Source: Patulibacter minatonensis DSM 18081 (GTDB lineage: Bacteria > Actinomycetota > Thermoleophilia > Solirubrobacterales > Solirubrobacteraceae). From it: a stretch of 64,000 nucleotides of DNA. Positions within the stretch are counted from its first letter, which is position 1. Each line of letters opens with the position of its first letter. Position numbers and translations under genes: made by a program. The notes beneath the pieces are model-generated. The model saw only the letters and a list, made by a program, of their open reading frames with translations. It was not told the origin of the DNA and ran no database searches. Shown here piece by piece: positions 62,418-64,000 of the stretch. Location of the stretch: assembly GCF_000519325.1 (NCBI RefSeq), contig NZ_KI912613.1:5216239-5280238 (forward strand), in the 5' to 3' direction.

Positions 62418-63161
62418 ATGCCGGCCTCCCTGTTCGTCGTCCACGGGTCCCATCCGTGCGCCACCGTCGAGCGTGCGCTGCACCTCAAGGGCGTGGACCA
62501 CCAGGTCGTCGAACTGCCGCCCGCGGCCCACGCCCCGGTGCAGAAGCTGCTGTTCGGGCGCCGGACCGTCCCGGGGCTGCGCCTCGCGGACGGCGAGCGC
62601 CTGACCGGCTCGCGGGCGATCCTGCGCCGGCTCGACGAGCTGCACCCGACGCCCGCGCTCCTGCCGGCCGACGCCGGCGCCCGCCGGCGGGTGCTCGAGG
62701 CCGAGGCGTGGGGCGACGACGTGCTGCAGCCGATCCCCCGGCGGGTCCTGTGGTACGCGCTCGACCAGGTCCCGACGGCGATCCCCACGTTCCAGGAGCA
62801 CTCGAAGCTGCCGCTGCCGGCCGCGGTCCGACCGCTGCTGACGCCGGCGATCGTCGCGGTCGAGCGGCGGATGAACCGGGCGACCGACGCCGGCGTGCGG
62901 GCCGACCTCCGCGACCTGCCGCGGCACCTCGACCGGATCGAGTCGTGGCTGCGGGACGGCACGCTCGGCGGGTCGGTCGAGAACGCCGCCGACCTCCAGA
63001 TCGCCGCGTCGCTGCGGCTCCTGATGACGATGGAGGACCTCGCCGGACCGCTCGGCGCCCGGCCGGCCGGGGCGCTCGCGAACCGGGTCTTCCCCGCGTG
63101 GGACGGGCACGTCCCCGCGGGCGCGTTCCCCGAGGAGTGGCTCTCGGCGCTGCGGGGCTGA
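62418..63161 (+). CDS. Glutathione-S-transferase/glutaredoxin-fold protein
   Basis: 247 residues. A thioredoxin-like N-terminal domain (FVVHGSHPCATVERALHLKGVDHQVVEL, then VPGLRLADGERLTGSRAILRRLDELHP) is followed by an all-helical C-terminal domain. A single Cys sits in SHPCATVE, in the position of the GST/glutaredoxin active residue. Solirubrobacterales lack glutathione as far as I know, so the thiol partner and reaction are open. A role in thiol transfer or ligand binding is inference. TATGCT 6 bases upstream fixes ATG 62418. Confidence 0.78.
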   Translation: MPASLFVVHGSHPCATVERALHLKGVDHQVVELPPAAHAPVQKLLFGRRTVPGLRLADGERLTGSRAILRRLDELHPTPALLPADAGARRRVLEAEAWGDDVLQPIPRRVLWYALDQVPTAIPTFQEHSKLPLPAAVRPLLTPAIVAVERRMNRATDAGVRADLRDLPRHLDRIESWLRDGTLGGSVENAADLQIAASLRLLMTMEDLAGPLGARPAGALANRVFPAWDGHVPAGAFPEEWLSALRG

Positions 63162-63219
63162 CCGCGACGAGGCCCGGAGGTCCGCGGACCAGGTTCCGGC
63201 GGCAGCGCCGGCGGGCCGC

Positions 63220-64000
63220 TCAGCCGCGCAGGACGAGCTCGCCGAGATCCTCGAGCGCCGGTCCGGGGACCGCACGCTGGAACCGCAGGGTGCCGCGACG
63301 CCCGTCGAGCTCGAGCCACGCGAGCTGGTTGTCGAACCAGGGCCCCCGCTCGCGCCGCCAGCCGACGGGCGGATCCGGGACGCCCGCCGCGCGACCGAGG
63401 AGCCGGGCGGCGCCCCACGCCGCCCGCGTGTGGAGCGTCTTGATCAGGCGGCGTTGCCCCGGCGGCAGCGGGTTGCGGTACGGCGAGCAGACGGCCTGCA
63501 GGACCGGGCTGCGCGGCGGGCCGCCGGCGGGGAAGCCGACGCGGTCGACGTAGGCGTGGTGGACGTCGCCGGAGAGCAGGACCACGGACGCCGGTGCCGT
63601 CCCGAGCCGGCCGGAGGCGACGTCGTCGAGGAGCTCGGTCATCTCGCCGAACGAGCGGCCGAACGCCGACCAGTGCTCGAGGTCCGCCGCGCGTCGGGCC
63701 TGCTCGACCTTCCGGCCGACCCACGGGCCCCAGGCCCCGGCGGCGAGCGCCTCGGACGCCGCCTCGATCCAGTGGATCCCGTGCCCCACGAAGACGGGGA
63801 CCGAGGTGGCGAGGAAGAGGTGGTCGTGGTCGCCGGCGCACTGCTCGCGCACCCAGGCCCACTCCTCGCGGTCGACCATCCGGCGGTCGCGGTCCTCGCC
63901 GCCCAGGTCGCGCGCCGCCCGGGAGTCGACGACGACGATCCGGGTGCCGCAGAGGTCCCGCACGTAGCTCCACCGGAAGGTCGACGGGTCCTCGTCCGCG
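63220..64000 (-). CDS. PhoD-like alkaline phosphatase family protein, C-terminal part (cut by window edge)
   Basis: At least 260 residues; the frame continues past base 64000. Upstream of GTG 63963 it still reads in frame (DEDPSTFRWSYVRDL), so that GTG is not the start. The metallophosphatase features are IVVVDSRAARDL, FLATSVPVFVGHGIHWIEAA and SVVLLSGDVHHAYVDRV, with the His-x-His metal ligands in SGDVHHAY. PhoD enzymes are usually exported, calcium/iron-dependent phosphodiesterases, but the export signal would lie outside the window. Its stop lies 58 bases from the convergent GST-like gene. Confidence 0.78.
   Translation of the reverse strand, partial: ADEDPSTFRWSYVRDLCGTRIVVVDSRAARDLGGEDRDRRMVDREEWAWVREQCAGDHDHLFLATSVPVFVGHGIHWIEAASEALAAGAWGPWVGRKVEQARRAADLEHWSAFGRSFGEMTELLDDVASGRLGTAPASVVLLSGDVHHAYVDRVGFPAGGPPRSPVLQAVCSPYRNPLPPGQRRLIKTLHTRAAWGAARLLGRAAGVPDPPVGWRRERGPWFDNQLAWLELDGRRGTLRFQRAVPGPALEDLGELVLRG

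Overview
The window is high-GC chromosomal DNA (roughly 70-75% G+C by eye) carrying about 58 tightly packed genes on both strands. There are no insertion sequences, phage genes, CRISPR arrays or rRNA. The gene set points to an actinobacterium: CarD-IspD-IspF, DisA-RadA, ClpC, a MarP-type protease, PspA with PspAA/PspAB/HtpX, a cyclic di-AMP riboswitch, and a SigH-like sigma factor. My best guess is the Thermoleophilia/Solirubrobacterales (Patulibacter- or Conexibacter-like). That placement is inference from gene content and style, not from a marker gene.

Layout. 1-9.5 kb: an AddB-like helicase/nuclease (cut by the left edge), a topoisomerase III, a MarP-like membrane protease divergent from a class B penicillin-binding protein, a lipoprotein, an SRPBCC protein, and an orphan ParA facing a small zinc-ribbon protein. 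9.5-16 kb: threonine/lysine biosynthesis (thrB; hom-thrC translationally coupled; lysA) interleaved with a polysaccharide deacetylase and a HAD phosphatase. 16-22.7 kb: cell envelope (secreted Thr/Pro-rich protein, Lgt, coiled-coil M23 peptidase, HtpX-PspAB converging on PspA-PspAA, and an NlpC/P60-type hydrolase behind a cyclic di-AMP riboswitch). 23-27.5 kb: a cell-wall-binding lipoprotein, an enolase-superfamily protein, a 3-hydroxyacyl-CoA dehydrogenase and a structured 393-base gap. 27.2-37 kb: pterin dehydratase, a BtuF-like protein coupled to a glycosyltransferase, rhomboid protease, an ECF sigma factor with a coupled partner, an acyltransferase, tRNA-Thr, an ABC exporter and a SigH-like sigma factor.

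37-62.4 kb, mostly minus strand, is an old actinobacterial backbone: rlmB, cysS, [FAD oxidoreductase, two membrane glycosyltransferase-like proteins], ispF, [PHP phosphatase], ispD, carD, disA, radA, [cystathionine-synthase-like], clpC, [molybdopterin oxidoreductase], lysS, greA, dusB, a VOC protein and coaX. From memory the order resembles the Mycobacterium tuberculosis Rv3579c-Rv3600c region, with the bracketed genes as insertions. The window ends with a GST-like protein and a PhoD-type phosphatase cut by the right edge.

Two things tie the window together. First, the c-di-AMP synthase DisA and a c-di-AMP riboswitch controlling a wall hydrolase lie in the same segment, among many other envelope genes. 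Second, about fifteen genes carry a TANNNT-type -10 hexamer 6-8 bases before the start codon and no Shine-Dalgarno, which predicts widespread leaderless transcription. This signal also decides several start codons.
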